Made by a program: the position numbers and the translations under genes. Positions 1 to 8,968 of a stretch of DNA of 64,000 nt are shown piece after piece. Within the stretch, counting starts at the first letter, position 1. Each line of letters starts with the position of its first letter. The DNA is from Rhodanobacter sp. AS-Z3 (GTDB taxonomy: Bacteria; Pseudomonadota; Gammaproteobacteria; Xanthomonadales; Rhodanobacteraceae). The notes under the pieces were generated by a model that did no database searches, had not been told where the DNA came from, and was given only the letters and a program-made list of their open reading frames with translations. Where the stretch lies: contig NZ_CP119392.1 of assembly GCF_029224025.1 (NCBI RefSeq), forward strand, positions 457,001 through 521,000, read 5' to 3'.

Positions 1-446
1 AACTTCTCGGTGGGGCGGATCAGCCCACTGCGGTAGGCAATCAGCAGCGCCGCCATGATGCCGAAGGTGAGACCGACGGCCTGCAACACGATGCCCGGAT
101 AGCGCGCATCGAAGATTGCCGATAGCGCGCCGATGAACAGGCCCTCCGCCACCGCATACAGCGGTGCGGTGTAAGGCGACCAGGTTTTCTTGAACACCGT
201 GATCATGGCCAGCACGAAGCCGCTGATGGCGCCGCCCATGATCAGCGGCAGCAAGGTTCCGATGCTTTCCGGACCGGCGTACTTGCTCCAGCTGAACATG
301 GCACCGATCACCACCAGCACCAGCAGCAGGCCGGTCTTGTTGATCGTGCCGTTGAGGGTCATGGCCTGGTCGCCATGCGATACCACCGCGCCGCTGGCAG
401 CATCGAGAAAGGTGTTCTTGTTGAGTGCCGGGTTACCGCTTTGCAT
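1..446 (-). CDS. Bax inhibitor-1/YccA family membrane protein (C-terminus beyond window)
   Basis: Inner-membrane protein of the Bax inhibitor-1 like family; the molecular role of bacterial members is not well defined. The visible 148 residues begin MQSGNPALNKNTF and have an N-terminal cytosolic stretch with a TLNGTINKTGLLL segment typical of the family. Hydrophobic helices follow (LLLVLVVIGAMFSW, IMGGAISGFVLAMIT, an AEGLFIGALSAIF segment). The start has a GGGAG Shine-Dalgarno a few bases upstream. The gene runs leftward off the window, so roughly the C-terminal third is not seen. It is divergent from hemC across 134 bp. Confidence 0.85.
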   Translation of the reverse strand, partial: MQSGNPALNKNTFLDAASGAVVSHGDQAMTLNGTINKTGLLLVLVVIGAMFSWSKYAGPESIGTLLPLIMGGAISGFVLAMITVFKKTWSPYTAPLYAVAEGLFIGALSAIFDARYPGIVLQAVGLTFGIMAALLIAYRSGLIRPTEK

Positions 447-526
447 GATGAACTCCCGATGGTTTGCCACCATCGTACTGGCTGTTGACGGCGACGACAG
501 CCGCCGCGTTGATACGCCGCGCTGCA

Positions 527-556
527 TTGGCATGACCAACTACGCGACAATATGAC
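527..556 (+). promoter_or_regulatory. Possible sigma70 promoter of hemC
   Basis: TTGGCA (527-532) and TATGAC (551-556) are separated by 18 bp and lie 24 bp before the hemC start. Each hexamer matches the consensus only partly. A GGAG ribosome-binding site follows at 572-575. Prediction by eye only. Confidence 0.3.
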
Positions 557-580
557 CTTGCCGAGTCTGCCGGAGTTCCG

Positions 581-1495
581 ATGAATCCATCCACCCTGCG
601 TATTGCCACCCGCAAAAGCGCGCTCGCGCTGTGGCAGGCCGAACATGTGGCCGCGCTGCTGCGCGCCGCGCATCCGGGATTGGTCGTCGAACTGGTGCCG
701 ATGAGCACACGCGGTGACGAGATTCTGGACAAGCCGCTGGCCAGCATCGGTGGCAAGGGTTTGTTCCTGAAGGAACTGGAAGTGGCCATGCTGGAAGGCC
801 GCGCCGACCTGGCCGTGCATTCGCTGAAAGACGTACCGGCCGAGCTGGAACCCGGCTTCGTGTTGCCGACGATTCTGCCGCGCGCAGATGCCGCGGACGC
901 GTTCGTCAGCAACGACTACGCCGAGCTCGCTGCGCTGCCGCAGGGTGCGCGGGTGGGTACTTCATCATTGCGTCGACAGGCGCAGTTGCGCGCGTTGCGA
1001 CCGGATCTGGTGCTGCTCGACCTGCGTGGCAATGTGGGCACCCGACTGAGCAAGCTGGACGCCGGCAACTACGACGCGATCGTGCTGGCCTGTGCCGGGC
1101 TGGAACGATTGGGACTGGCCTCGCGCATCCGTTCGCGACTGGCCGCACCGCACTGGTTGCCGGCCCCGGGCCAGGCCGCCATTGCGATCGAGGCGCGCGC
1201 GGATCAGTTCGCGGTGCTGGCCCTGCTCGGTGCGCTGGAAGATGTCGATAGCCGGCTCACCATCACCGCCGAGCGCGCGATGAACCACGCCTTGGGCGGC
1301 AGCTGCACGGTGCCGGTAGGTGCGTGGTGCACGCTGGCCGAACACGGCCTGCATTTGCGTGGACTGGTCGGCGATGCCGCCAGCGGGCGCTTGCTGCACG
1401 CCGAGGCCAGCGGCCCCGCTGACCAAGCCGAGGCACTGGGCCGACGGGTGGCTGAGCTGTTGCTGGCGCAGGGCGCGGGCGAACTGCTGGGGTGA
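581..1495 (+). CDS. hemC: Porphobilinogen deaminase (hydroxymethylbilane synthase)
   Basis: Condenses four porphobilinogen molecules into hydroxymethylbilane in cytoplasmic tetrapyrrole (haem) synthesis. The 304-residue protein has the usual length and hallmark segments: [12 protein letters not shown] near the N-terminus, HSLKDVP with catalytic Asp84, [11 protein letters not shown], and GGSCTVP with Cys242, which carries the dipyrromethane cofactor. Both residue numbers coincide with those of the E. coli enzyme. The start ATG has a GGAG site 5-8 bases upstream. No hemD follows: the next gene is convergent, so hemC appears monocistronic here. Confidence 0.98.
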   Translation: MNPSTLRIATRKSALALWQAEHVAALLRAAHPGLVVELVPMSTRGDEILDKPLASIGGKGLFLKELEVAMLEGRADLAVHSLKDVPAELEPGFVLPTILPRADAADAFVSNDYAELAALPQGARVGTSSLRRQAQLRALRPDLVLLDLRGNVGTRLSKLDAGNYDAIVLACAGLERLGLASRIRSRLAAPHWLPAPGQAAIAIEARADQFAVLALLGALEDVDSRLTITAERAMNHALGGSCTVPVGAWCTLAEHGLHLRGLVGDAASGRLLHAEASGPADQAEALGRRVAELLLAQGAGELLG

Positions 1496-1571
1496 GGCGG
1501 GGAACGGGGAACGGGGAATGGGGAACAAAAGCTTCCCAGCTTCACGCGCTTCCTGTTCCCTGTTCCCCGCC
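1496..1571. repeat. Imperfect inverted repeat between convergent hemC and the DUF481 gene
   Basis: Two 17-nt arms (1496-1512 and 1555-1571) are reverse complements with one mismatch. The left arm is followed by further GGGGAA/GGGGAAC units. The element starts directly after the hemC stop and ends before the convergent gene's stop, so it could act as a bidirectional terminator, although neither side has a clear T-run. GGGGAATGGGGAA-like repeats are common between genes in Xanthomonadales (general recollection). Confidence 0.6.
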
Positions 1572-1577
1572 CTTCAC

Positions 1578-2387
1578 TCAGAAGTTGTAAACCAGATTCG
1601 TGGTGGTCAGCGTGTCGGTCTTCTTGGTACCCGGCCGTACGTCGGTGTTGTGGCGAACCTGGAAACCAACCTTCAGCGCCAGCTTGCGGGTCATGCTGAC
1701 CGCCAGGCTGGCGTCGTTCTGCAGGTAGGAGTTCTTGGAGCCCGCTTCCATCAGGAAGGTGTCTTCGAACGCCGTGTTCTCGGTGAGCTTGTACTTGTAG
1801 TTGATCAGGCCACGACCCACCATTTCGCTTTCGGTCGGCTGCCGCTGGTGCACCACGGTATTGCCGACCACCACGGCGACGTCCGCCGGACGATAACGCT
1901 TGTAACCCGGACCGATTTCGAACGACAGCTCGTTGCGGCCATCCTTCAGTGCAATGTAGCCGTAGCCCAGCGAGACGATGCCCTGCCAGAGGTTCGAGCC
2001 GAAGTCGTCGTGCTCATAGCGCGCGGCGCCCACGATATAGCTGCGCGGATCAAGCTTCAGGCCGACCGAGGCGCCGCCGTCATAGCGATTCGCAGTGGTG
2101 TTGAATTCCTTCAAGGTGTTGCCGTTGGTGTCGACCACGGTCTGCTGGCTTTTCGAGCGCAGGGCATCGACGAAGAAGTTGTTCTTCCACTGGTCGTTTT
2201 CCTGGCTCAGGCCGAGCTTGGCATTGATGTTCTCGGAGCGAGAATTGCCGGTGGCCGAGGCAAAGCCGAACTCGCCCGAGCCGGTCCAGCCGCCGTTGTT
2301 GGCTGGCTGCGTGTCGGTGTCCTGGGCCTGGACGGCGAAGCTCGCAAAGCTGGCCAGCAGCAAGCCGGCGATCAAGGTCTTTTTCAT
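1578..2387 (-). CDS. DUF481 family outer-membrane beta-barrel protein (YdiY-like)
   Basis: Predicted outer-membrane protein of 269 residues. It has a clear Sec signal peptide (KKTLIAGLLLASFASFAVQA, cleavage after AQA). Alternating-hydrophobicity strands follow, beginning GWTGSGEFGFASATGNS, the typical DUF481 opening. The C-terminus LVYNF ends in phenylalanine as expected for BAM-assembled barrels. Family members are salt- or acid-induced outer-membrane proteins of unknown function. It is transcribed alone, convergent with hemC. Confidence 0.85.
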   Translation of the reverse strand: MKKTLIAGLLLASFASFAVQAQDTDTQPANNGGWTGSGEFGFASATGNSRSENINAKLGLSQENDQWKNNFFVDALRSKSQQTVVDTNGNTLKEFNTTANRYDGGASVGLKLDPRSYIVGAARYEHDDFGSNLWQGIVSLGYGYIALKDGRNELSFEIGPGYKRYRPADVAVVVGNTVVHQRQPTESEMVGRGLINYKYKLTENTAFEDTFLMEAGSKNSYLQNDASLAVSMTRKLALKVGFQVRHNTDVRPGTKKTDTLTTTNLVYNF

Positions 2388-2483
2388 GGGGGACGATCCG
2401 TTTGTTAAAAGATGGTAACGCGCTACCTTAACGACGTGGATTGAACTGCCAATGAACGGCGCTGCATCGCCATCGCGGACGAC

Positions 2484-3368
2484 TCAGCCCGCCAACGGAA
2501 GTTCGTCGCAGAGTGCCGTTTGGTAGACATGTTGTTCCACCATCTTGCCCAGCAAGCAACTGGGCACGGCGACGGCGGCAGCGAGTAAGCCGCCGCCGAA
2601 ACGCTCGGTCAGCAACAGCGCGGCGCAGGGCAGCACGTAAACCAGCAGCGCGGCGAACATGCGCAGGGGCGACACCGGATGCAGGATGCTGTCGTGGTCG
2701 CCTGCGTGGGCGGGCTCCAGCGACTGCCAGCGCATGCCTTCGAGCAAGCCCAGCAGCAAGGCCAGCGCCAGCAACAGCAGCACCCAGGGATAGGCGCCGT
2801 GTTCCGGCTCCGGGCCACTCTGCAGCATGAAACACAACCACAGCCACAGCCCACCGCCATACCACGCGGTGACCAGCCGGCTCACCGGCAGGCTGCTGGA
2901 CAGCCGCTGCAGATCCGGCGAGAGCTGGTTGCGGAAGCGACAAGCGCTTTGCACCAGGCTGACCAGACTGCACAACATCAATAATGCTCCGGCCAGACGC
3001 ATGACCAGCGCGTGTCCGTGACCGTCACCCAGCAGGATCAGCAGCAGCACCGGGCCAAGACAGGTCAGCGCCATCCACCCTGCTCGCGTCGGCCAGCGAC
3101 GCCCCGAGGGCGATGTGCCATACCCATCCGATCCGCCAGCCACGCGTTGACCGCGCGAACCCAATCCAGCACCTACGAGCGCCGTGCCAAGCATTAGCGG
3201 CATCTGCATGGGACCGTCACCGATCTGGTTCATGCCAAGCGCCACGCCCATGCCCAGCCAGACCCACAAGCCATAACCGCTGATCGCCAGCACCCGCAAC
3301 AGAATCTCGACGTATCCCGGCGGCAAGGCATCGGGGGCATAAAGGTCGTGCTCGCGACTGGGCAGCAT
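2484..3368 (-). CDS. Hypothetical polytopic membrane protein
   Basis: I do not recognise a family. From ATG at 3368 the protein has 294 residues: a short hydrophilic start (LPSREHDLYAPDALPPG), then about six or seven hydrophobic helices. These include ILLRVLAISGYGLWVW, LTCLGPVLLLILLG, LVMRLAGALLMLCSLV, WVLLLLALALLLGLLEG and LLVYVLPCAALLL. No transporter or catalytic motif is evident. An in-frame extension to 3422 exists, but it runs into the divergent promoter region and looks non-coding. It is divergent from the WYL-domain regulator at 3470, which might control it. Confidence 0.6.
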   Translation of the reverse strand: MLPSREHDLYAPDALPPGYVEILLRVLAISGYGLWVWLGMGVALGMNQIGDGPMQMPLMLGTALVGAGLGSRGQRVAGGSDGYGTSPSGRRWPTRAGWMALTCLGPVLLLILLGDGHGHALVMRLAGALLMLCSLVSLVQSACRFRNQLSPDLQRLSSSLPVSRLVTAWYGGGLWLWLCFMLQSGPEPEHGAYPWVLLLLALALLLGLLEGMRWQSLEPAHAGDHDSILHPVSPLRMFAALLVYVLPCAALLLTERFGGGLLAAAVAVPSCLLGKMVEQHVYQTALCDELPLAG

Positions 3369-3469
3369 GAGGCATCCATGACGGTGTTCGACAATGCCCG
3401 CAGCGACTTGCGGGCGGCACATACCGCCGCCATGCTACACAAGGCCTGCCATCGACGAAATGCCGCCCC

Positions 3470-4444
3470 ATGGATCGTTACGAACGCATACTGACCCTGC
3501 ACCGGCTGCTGAAGTCGGCGCATTACCCGATTCCGCTACCGCGCCTGCTCGACGAGCTGGAATGTTCGCGTGCGACGCTGTATCGCGACGTGGCGTTTCT
3601 GCGCGATGCACTGCGCGCGCCGATCGAAAGCGGCGGCAACGAGCAGGCGGCGTTCCGCTACGAACTGGCCGACGGCGAGAAATTCGAGTTGCCCGGGCTG
3701 TGGCTGACCTCCGACGAGCTGGCCGCGCTGCTGGCCTTGAACGAACTGATCGGCCGTTCCGGCCCCGGCGTGCTGGCCGGCGCGCTGGCACCGTTCAAGT
3801 CGCGCATCGAAGGGCTGCTGTCCAATCACGACAACGGCAAGGCCCTGCCGATCGAGCGTATCCGGGTAATCCCCTGGGGCGAGCGCAAACTGGATCAGCA
3901 GGTATTCCGCACGGTGGCCGGTGCGGTATTGCAGCGCAAGCAACTGCGCTTCCGCTATCGCGCGCGCACCACCAACGCCGACAGTCGGCGTACGGTGTCA
4001 CCGCAGCGACTGACGCATTACCGTGACAACTGGTATCTCGACGTGTGGGATCACGACCGCGACGCGCTGCGCAGTTTCGCCGTCGATCGCATCGTCGAGG
4101 CACAGACGCTGGATACCGCCGCGATCAATGTGACGGACACCGATCTCAATGACTTGCTGGCCTCCAGTTACGGCATTTTTGCCGGCAAGCCGAAGGCGTG
4201 GGCCACCATTCGGTTCTCGTCGCATGCGGCACGCTGGGTGGCCGACGAACACTGGCATTCGCAGCAAAAGGGCGAGTGGCTGTCCGACGGCCGCTACGAA
4301 TTGAAGCTGCCCTACTCCAACTCCAAGGAGTTGCTGATGGACGTGCTCAAGTACGGTCCGGATGCGGAGATCGTGGCGCCGTTGTCACTGCGCGAGGAGA
4401 TGAAGATTCTGCTGCAGCTGGCCTTGGGCGGCTACGCCCAATAG
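3470..4444 (+). CDS. YafY-type HTH/WYL-domain transcriptional regulator
   Basis: DNA-binding regulator of 324 residues. Residues about 1-65 form an HTH_11-type winged helix (MDRYERILTLHRLL, then ECSRATLYRDVAFLRDAL). A central region (ELPGLWLTSDELAALLAL) leads to a WYL domain near residues 140-220 (RKQLRFRYRARTT, then RDNWYLDVWDHDRDALRSF) and a WCX-like C-terminus. WYL domains sense nucleotides or other small ligands; the ligand here is unknown. The start follows the divergent membrane gene by about 100 bp, the likely shared promoter region. Confidence 0.9.
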   Translation: MDRYERILTLHRLLKSAHYPIPLPRLLDELECSRATLYRDVAFLRDALRAPIESGGNEQAAFRYELADGEKFELPGLWLTSDELAALLALNELIGRSGPGVLAGALAPFKSRIEGLLSNHDNGKALPIERIRVIPWGERKLDQQVFRTVAGAVLQRKQLRFRYRARTTNADSRRTVSPQRLTHYRDNWYLDVWDHDRDALRSFAVDRIVEAQTLDTAAINVTDTDLNDLLASSYGIFAGKPKAWATIRFSSHAARWVADEHWHSQQKGEWLSDGRYELKLPYSNSKELLMDVLKYGPDAEIVAPLSLREEMKILLQLALGGYAQ

Positions 4445-4525
4445 ATAACTCGAACATGCATTCCTCAGCGGCATTCAAGCTCCTCGAATGCACGAAGTGA
4501 CGAAACCCGCGCGGCACGATCGCCT

Positions 4526-4656
4526 CCTCTCCCCTGCGGGGAGAGGATTGAGGTGAGGGGGGCGGTATACGACGCAGCTTGTTCAAAGCCCGCTTCGATG
4601 TTGCTTCCGCGCAAGAGTGTCCCCTCACCCCAACCCTGTCCCCGCAGGAGAGGGGG
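4526..4656. repeat. Paired REP-like inverted elements
   Basis: In the 239-bp gap between the convergent WYL regulator and SLC13 genes there are two inverted copies of one element (about 4526-4560 and 4621-4656). The left copy contains a perfect 9-bp stem (4526-4534 with 4538-4546, loop TGC) followed by GAGGTGAGGGG. The right copy is the near reverse complement, CCCCTCACCCC with CCCCGCAGGAGAGGGG. The head-to-head arrangement resembles a BIME of repetitive extragenic palindromes. Confidence 0.7.
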
Positions 4657-4683
4657 AACGAACGCGAGAAGCTCTTGGCTCGG

Positions 4684-6444
4684 TTAAAACGGCCAGAACT
4701 GCGGGATCAGCCACATCGACAGCGTGCAGAAAATGGCGATCAGCGGGATGCCGACTTTCATGAAATCGGTGAAGCGGTAGCCGCCGGCGTAATAGACCAT
4801 GGTGTTGGTGGGATAGCCGACTGGCGTGGCAAACGACGTGGCCGCCGCAAATGCCACCGCCACCACGAACGGGCGTGGGTCCACATGCATGGCATGGGCA
4901 ACCGACACCGCAATGCCAACCATCAGCACCACCGACGGGTTGTGCCCCATCAGTTCGGTCAGCAGCGCGGTCAGCAGGTAGACCATCAGCAGGGCGGCCA
5001 GCGGTCCGTGATTGCCAACCACGCCAAGCCCCATGTGGACCAACGCCTCCGACAAACCGCTGCGCTCGATCGCAATGCCCAGCGGCAGGATCGCACCAAG
5101 CAAGACGATGATTTTCCAGTCAATGCCTTCGTAGACATCCTTGCGGCCAAAGCAGCCAGTCAACGCCATCGCCACCGCGCCGCAAATGGCGGCAATCGGT
5201 ATCGGCAACCAGCGCAGGCCTGAGGTCACCACCACCGCCGCCATGATGGCTGCCGCGTACAAGGCCTTGCGCGGGGTGCGATGGGTTTCTTCGCGCTCGC
5301 TCAGCACGATGAAGGCCTCGTCATTGCGCAGGTTCGATAGCGCCGCGTCATCCACCAGTACCAACAGCACGTCGCCCACCGCAAGGCTGACATCGCTGAG
5401 CTTGTCGCGCAGCAGTTGACCACGCCGATGGATGGCCACGGCAACGGCGTCGTAGCGCCACTTCAGGCCGGTTTCGTCGAGCCGGCGTCCCTCCATCGCG
5501 CTGGCCGGCGCCACCATCAACTCGACCATCACGCGTGAACGACTGTCACCCTTGGCGTAACGGCGATCCGGTGCGCTGCGCAGACCGGTGCGGCGCTGGA
5601 AGTCCTCGATTTTTTCCCAGTCACCGCGTACCAGCAACACGTCGCCAACGGCAATTTCCTGGCTGCGCGGCGACCACATGCGCTTCTCGCCGCGCAACAG
5701 TTCCAGCGGATAGACGCCATAGCGCTCGCCGAGCTTGGCATCGGCAATGCTGCCGCCCAGCAGCGACGATTGTTCGGTCACTTCCAGTTCGGTGACGTAC
5801 TTGCCGATTTCTTCCTGCGCCGGCATCTGGGCGTCCGTCTCGCGCGGCAGCAGCCAGCGGCCAACCAGCATCAGGTAGACGATACCCACCACGGCCAGAA
5901 TCATGCCCATGCGGGTGAACTCGAAGACGCCGATCGGGTCCATGCCGTGCGTCTGCGCCAGCGTGTCGGCCAGCAGGTTCGACGAAGTGCCGATCAGGGT
6001 GCACACGCCACCCATCTGCGCGGCATAGGCCATCGGCATCAACACACGCCCTGGCGAGGTATTCGTGCGCTGGCACACGCGCAACGCCAGCGGCAGGAAG
6101 GTGGCGACCAGCGCGATGTTCTTGACGAAGGCGCCCAGCGGCGCAATCGCCAGCATCAACGCCAGGGTCAACAACCACGGCCGCTTTATGCGCATCAGCA
6201 GGCGAGTCAGGGGTTCCAGCGCACCGGAGCGCTCAATGCCGAGGCTCAGCGCGAACATCGCCGCCACCGTTACCGTTGCCTCGTTACTGAAACCGCTCAA
6301 CGCCTCGGTCGGGCTGATGATGCCCAGGATCACCAGCGCCGCCAGCACCAGCAGGGCGACCAGATCGATGCGCAGCTTTTCGCTGGCAAACAACGCCATC
6401 GCCAGCACGATCACCGCCACCGTCGCCCAGCCCTGCAAAGTCAT
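4684..6444 (-). CDS. SLC13/DASS-family permease with two RCK_C domains
   Basis: Predicted inner-membrane Na+-coupled anion (dicarboxylate/sulfate-type) transporter, 586 residues. Residues about 1-200 and 395-586 form the two transmembrane halves. Between them lie two TrkA_C/RCK_C modules (about 210-380; GDVLLVRGDWEKIEDF and GDVLLVLVDDAALSNL are their repeated cores). The first substrate signature is visible (GTSSNLLADT), and the C-terminal half has FATPVGYPTNTMVYY and GGYRFTDFMKVG. The second Asn-containing loop reads MGHNPSVVLM rather than the more common TNNAAA type. Substrate cannot be assigned. It is divergent from the patatin gene. Confidence 0.85.
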   Translation of the reverse strand: MTLQGWATVAVIVLAMALFASEKLRIDLVALLVLAALVILGIISPTEALSGFSNEATVTVAAMFALSLGIERSGALEPLTRLLMRIKRPWLLTLALMLAIAPLGAFVKNIALVATFLPLALRVCQRTNTSPGRVLMPMAYAAQMGGVCTLIGTSSNLLADTLAQTHGMDPIGVFEFTRMGMILAVVGIVYLMLVGRWLLPRETDAQMPAQEEIGKYVTELEVTEQSSLLGGSIADAKLGERYGVYPLELLRGEKRMWSPRSQEIAVGDVLLVRGDWEKIEDFQRRTGLRSAPDRRYAKGDSRSRVMVELMVAPASAMEGRRLDETGLKWRYDAVAVAIHRRGQLLRDKLSDVSLAVGDVLLVLVDDAALSNLRNDEAFIVLSEREETHRTPRKALYAAAIMAAVVVTSGLRWLPIPIAAICGAVAMALTGCFGRKDVYEGIDWKIIVLLGAILPLGIAIERSGLSEALVHMGLGVVGNHGPLAALLMVYLLTALLTELMGHNPSVVLMVGIAVSVAHAMHVDPRPFVVAVAFAAATSFATPVGYPTNTMVYYAGGYRFTDFMKVGIPLIAIFCTLSMWLIPQFWPF

Positions 6445-6633
6445 GCAGCGACTCCGCGTGCGGTGGCGCGTGCGGGTGATGAGAGTGCAGCGGTAGCGAG
6501 AAACGTCATGCCTGAATCCGGGTGGGTTAGCGCAAGATTGCTTTCACGAGCACCGTCATACTAACCAGCCGCCGCCGCGATCGCTCGTGGTTCGCGCAGC
6601 TTCCGCATGGCGCTGCATGCATTTCGTGATTGA

Positions 6634-7590
6634 ATGTTGCTTATGAAAGTACCCGAAACCGCAGCCGCCGCAACGGCAACCTCGCGCGACCGTCGCAAGC
6701 CCACTGTCGCGTTGGCTTTAGGCGCGGGCGGCGCCAAGGGGCTGATTCATATTGGCGTGATCGAGGAACTCGAAACGCAGGGCTACCAGATCGTTGCCAT
6801 CGCCGGCACCTCGATGGGCGCCTTGATTGGCGGTATCCATGCCGCCGGCAAGCTGGCGGTCTACCGCGACTGGGTCTGCGCATTGGACAAGTTCGACGTG
6901 TTGCGACTGGTCGACTGGACGTTCACCGGCGGCGGCTTGATCAAGGGCGAGAAAATCATCGAAACCATGCGCACACTGGTCGGTGACGTGCAGATTGAAG
7001 CGCTGCCGCTGGCCTTCACCGCGGTGGCCACCGACATCGAGCGTGGCCGTGAGGTCTGGCTCAGCCGGGGCAGTTTGTTCGATGCGATCCGCGCCTCGAT
7101 CTCGATTCCCACGGTGTTCCGGCCGCACATCATCAACGGCCGCCGGCTGGTTGATGGCGCGCTGCTCAATCCGGTGCCGGTGACGCCATTGATCCGCGAA
7201 AGCGCCGACTACACCATCGCCGTCAGCGTGGACGGCGTCGCCACCAGCAGCACACCGCCCGAACCGCCGGTGCGCGACGACAGCGCGCAGGGCAGTTATC
7301 GCCAGCGTGTCGGTGATTTCATCGGGCGGATGATTCCACGCGGTGAAGAAGAACCGCGCGAGCCGGGTACGTTCGACGTGATGGCGCAATCGATGGACCT
7401 GATGCAGGCGAACCTGGCGCGCTTGCGCCTGGCGGCCTATGAGCCGGACTTGTTGATCGAGTTACCACGCAATATCGCCAGTGCCTACGAGTTCTACCGG
7501 GCGCGCGAGCTGATTGAACTGGGCCGCCTGCAGGCGCGCACCAGCCTGGCAAACTGGCCACGCGCAGGGACGCCACAGCGCGAGCGCTGA
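6634..7590 (+). CDS. Patatin-like phospholipase (RssA-type)
   Basis: Predicted serine lipid acyl hydrolase of 318 residues with the Ser-Asp dyad of patatins. It has the oxyanion loop GAGGAKG (30-36), nucleophile elbow GTSMG with Ser60, and DGALLNPVPV with Asp174. There is no signal peptide or autotransporter domain, so it is likely cytoplasmic or membrane-peripheral. A second ATG three codons in (6643) is an equally possible start. The gene is monocistronic, convergent at 11 bp with the DUF488 gene. Substrate unknown. Confidence 0.9.
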   Translation: MLLMKVPETAAAATATSRDRRKPTVALALGAGGAKGLIHIGVIEELETQGYQIVAIAGTSMGALIGGIHAAGKLAVYRDWVCALDKFDVLRLVDWTFTGGGLIKGEKIIETMRTLVGDVQIEALPLAFTAVATDIERGREVWLSRGSLFDAIRASISIPTVFRPHIINGRRLVDGALLNPVPVTPLIRESADYTIAVSVDGVATSSTPPEPPVRDDSAQGSYRQRVGDFIGRMIPRGEEEPREPGTFDVMAQSMDLMQANLARLRLAAYEPDLLIELPRNIASAYEFYRARELIELGRLQARTSLANWPRAGTPQRER

Positions 7591-7601
7591 TGCTCGGCGA
7601 A

Positions 7602-7970
7602 TCAACGCGGGCCGTGCGAATGCAGCCAGTTTTCCAGATAGGCCTTCATCGCCACCGCGTTGTTGTGCTCTTCGTCGCGCGCGCCGTAGAGCAGGGTGAG
7701 CGGGTGCCGCGCGGCGCGTTGCGCCAGCGGTTGCCAATACTCGGCGAGCTGGTCCAGTTCGCTGGCGTAGCGATGGCGGAAGCCATCCCATAACGCCGGG
7801 TCATGCCCGAACCATTGGCGCAACGCGGTTGATGGCGCCAGTTCCTTCGCCCACAGATCCAGCGGCACCGCTTCCTTTTTCAGTCCGCGCGGCCACAGCC
7901 GATCAATCAATACGCGATAGCCGTCAGCCGGTGCCGCCGGCTCATAAACACGTTTGATGGCGATACTCAT
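7602..7970 (-). CDS. DUF488 (YeaO-like) family protein
   Basis: Small cytoplasmic protein of 122 residues from the second in-frame ATG (MSIAIKRVYEP). Family features are DGYRVLIDRLWPRGLKKE, WAKELAPSTALRQWFGHDP and LTLLYGARDEEHNNAVAMK. Function is not established; the family is widespread. It lies downstream of and co-oriented with the GT2 gene (63 bp gap), and a two-gene unit is possible. Confidence 0.88.
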   Translation of the reverse strand: MSIAIKRVYEPAAPADGYRVLIDRLWPRGLKKEAVPLDLWAKELAPSTALRQWFGHDPALWDGFRHRYASELDQLAEYWQPLAQRAARHPLTLLYGARDEEHNNAVAMKAYLENWLHSHGPR

Positions 7971-8033
7971 GGGCAAACTCCCCGCAGGAGATCCCCAGCA
8001 TACGACGGTGCAAGCACGCCGTCGTGACGTGAA

Positions 8034-8750
8034 TCAGAGCTCTTCGACGCGGGTGACCTTGCCACGGCGCATCAGCCAGGCCACGCCGCGCAGATCGGCC
8101 AGGCCCACCCATAGCCGATCCAGCATGCCGTACTTCGATACGCCGGCAGTGCGGGGTCGATGACCAACCGGCACGCTCAGAATCTGGAAGCCCGCGCGCT
8201 TGACCAGTGCCGGCAGGTAGCGATGCATGTGATCGAAGTAGGGCAGCCGCAGGAACACCTCGCGATCAAACAGCTTCAGCCCGCAGCCGGTATCCGGCGT
8301 GGCGTCCTTGAGCATGCGCGAGCGCACCGCGTTGGCCACCTTCGACGAAATCCGCTTGTTGAAGCTGTCACGCCGGGTGGTACGCCAGCCGGCAAACAAG
8401 CGCGTCTGATCGGTGGCAGCTTCACGCGCGGCGAGCAGTTTGGGGATATCTGCCGGATCGTTCTGGCCATCGCCATCGAGCGTGGCGATCCATGGTGCGG
8501 TCGCCGCACGCACGCCATTCCACACCGCCGTGCTCTGGCCGCTGCGGGTGACGTGATGCAGCACGCGCAGTTCCGGATGCGCCGCTTTCTGCGCCGCCAG
8601 CACGGCACGACTGTCGTCAGTGGAATCGTCGTCGACGTAGATCACTTCGTAGTCGACGAGGCCACGCAACGCCGCAGCGATCTCGGCCAGCAGCGGCGGG
8701 ATGTTGTCACGCTCGTTGAAGACGGGAACGACGACGGAAAGTTGCAGCAT
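8034..8750 (-). CDS. Family 2 glycosyltransferase (polyprenyl-phosphate sugar transferase-like)
   Basis: 238-residue GT-A enzyme resembling dolichyl/undecaprenyl-phosphate glycosyltransferases, which load a sugar from a nucleotide donor onto a lipid carrier at the inner membrane. Motifs are LSVVVPVFNERDNI, YVDDDSTDDS, the DXD-like TLDGDGQNDP, and the acceptor-side DTGCGLKLFDREVF. No C-terminal transmembrane pair is present, so it is the short soluble form. The sugar is not predictable. No strong Shine-Dalgarno is visible. Confidence 0.88.
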   Translation of the reverse strand: MLQLSVVVPVFNERDNIPPLLAEIAAALRGLVDYEVIYVDDDSTDDSRAVLAAQKAAHPELRVLHHVTRSGQSTAVWNGVRAATAPWIATLDGDGQNDPADIPKLLAAREAATDQTRLFAGWRTTRRDSFNKRISSKVANAVRSRMLKDATPDTGCGLKLFDREVFLRLPYFDHMHRYLPALVKRAGFQILSVPVGHRPRTAGVSKYGMLDRLWVGLADLRGVAWLMRRGKVTRVEEL

Positions 8751-8883
8751 GAGGGAGGCCTTTCAGCGGAAGTAGATACCGCGCATGACGCAGCAGCGAC
8801 ACAGTTTAATGCGAAAGCGCGGGCGGCTTCTCCGTACGTCCCCAGCGCGGCTACGTTCGATCACGGCAAAAGCCGGAAAAGCG

Positions 8884-8954
8884 CGTAGGGCGGGCACTGC
8901 CCGCCACTCTTGCTGCAGGGTTCCGCAAAGCCGGCGGGCAGTGCCCGCCCTACG
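8884..8954. repeat. Perfect 22-bp inverted repeat (REP-like)
   Basis: Arms 8884-8905 and 8933-8954 are exact reverse complements, and each arm contains GGGCGGGCACTGCCCGCC or its complement. The element lies just downstream of the parB stop codon (gene leftward, ending at 8969) and upstream of the GT2 gene. It may end parAB transcripts, although no T-run follows. The rest of the 8751-8968 gap shows nothing else. Confidence 0.75.
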
Positions 8955-8968
8955 GCGGTGGCAATACC

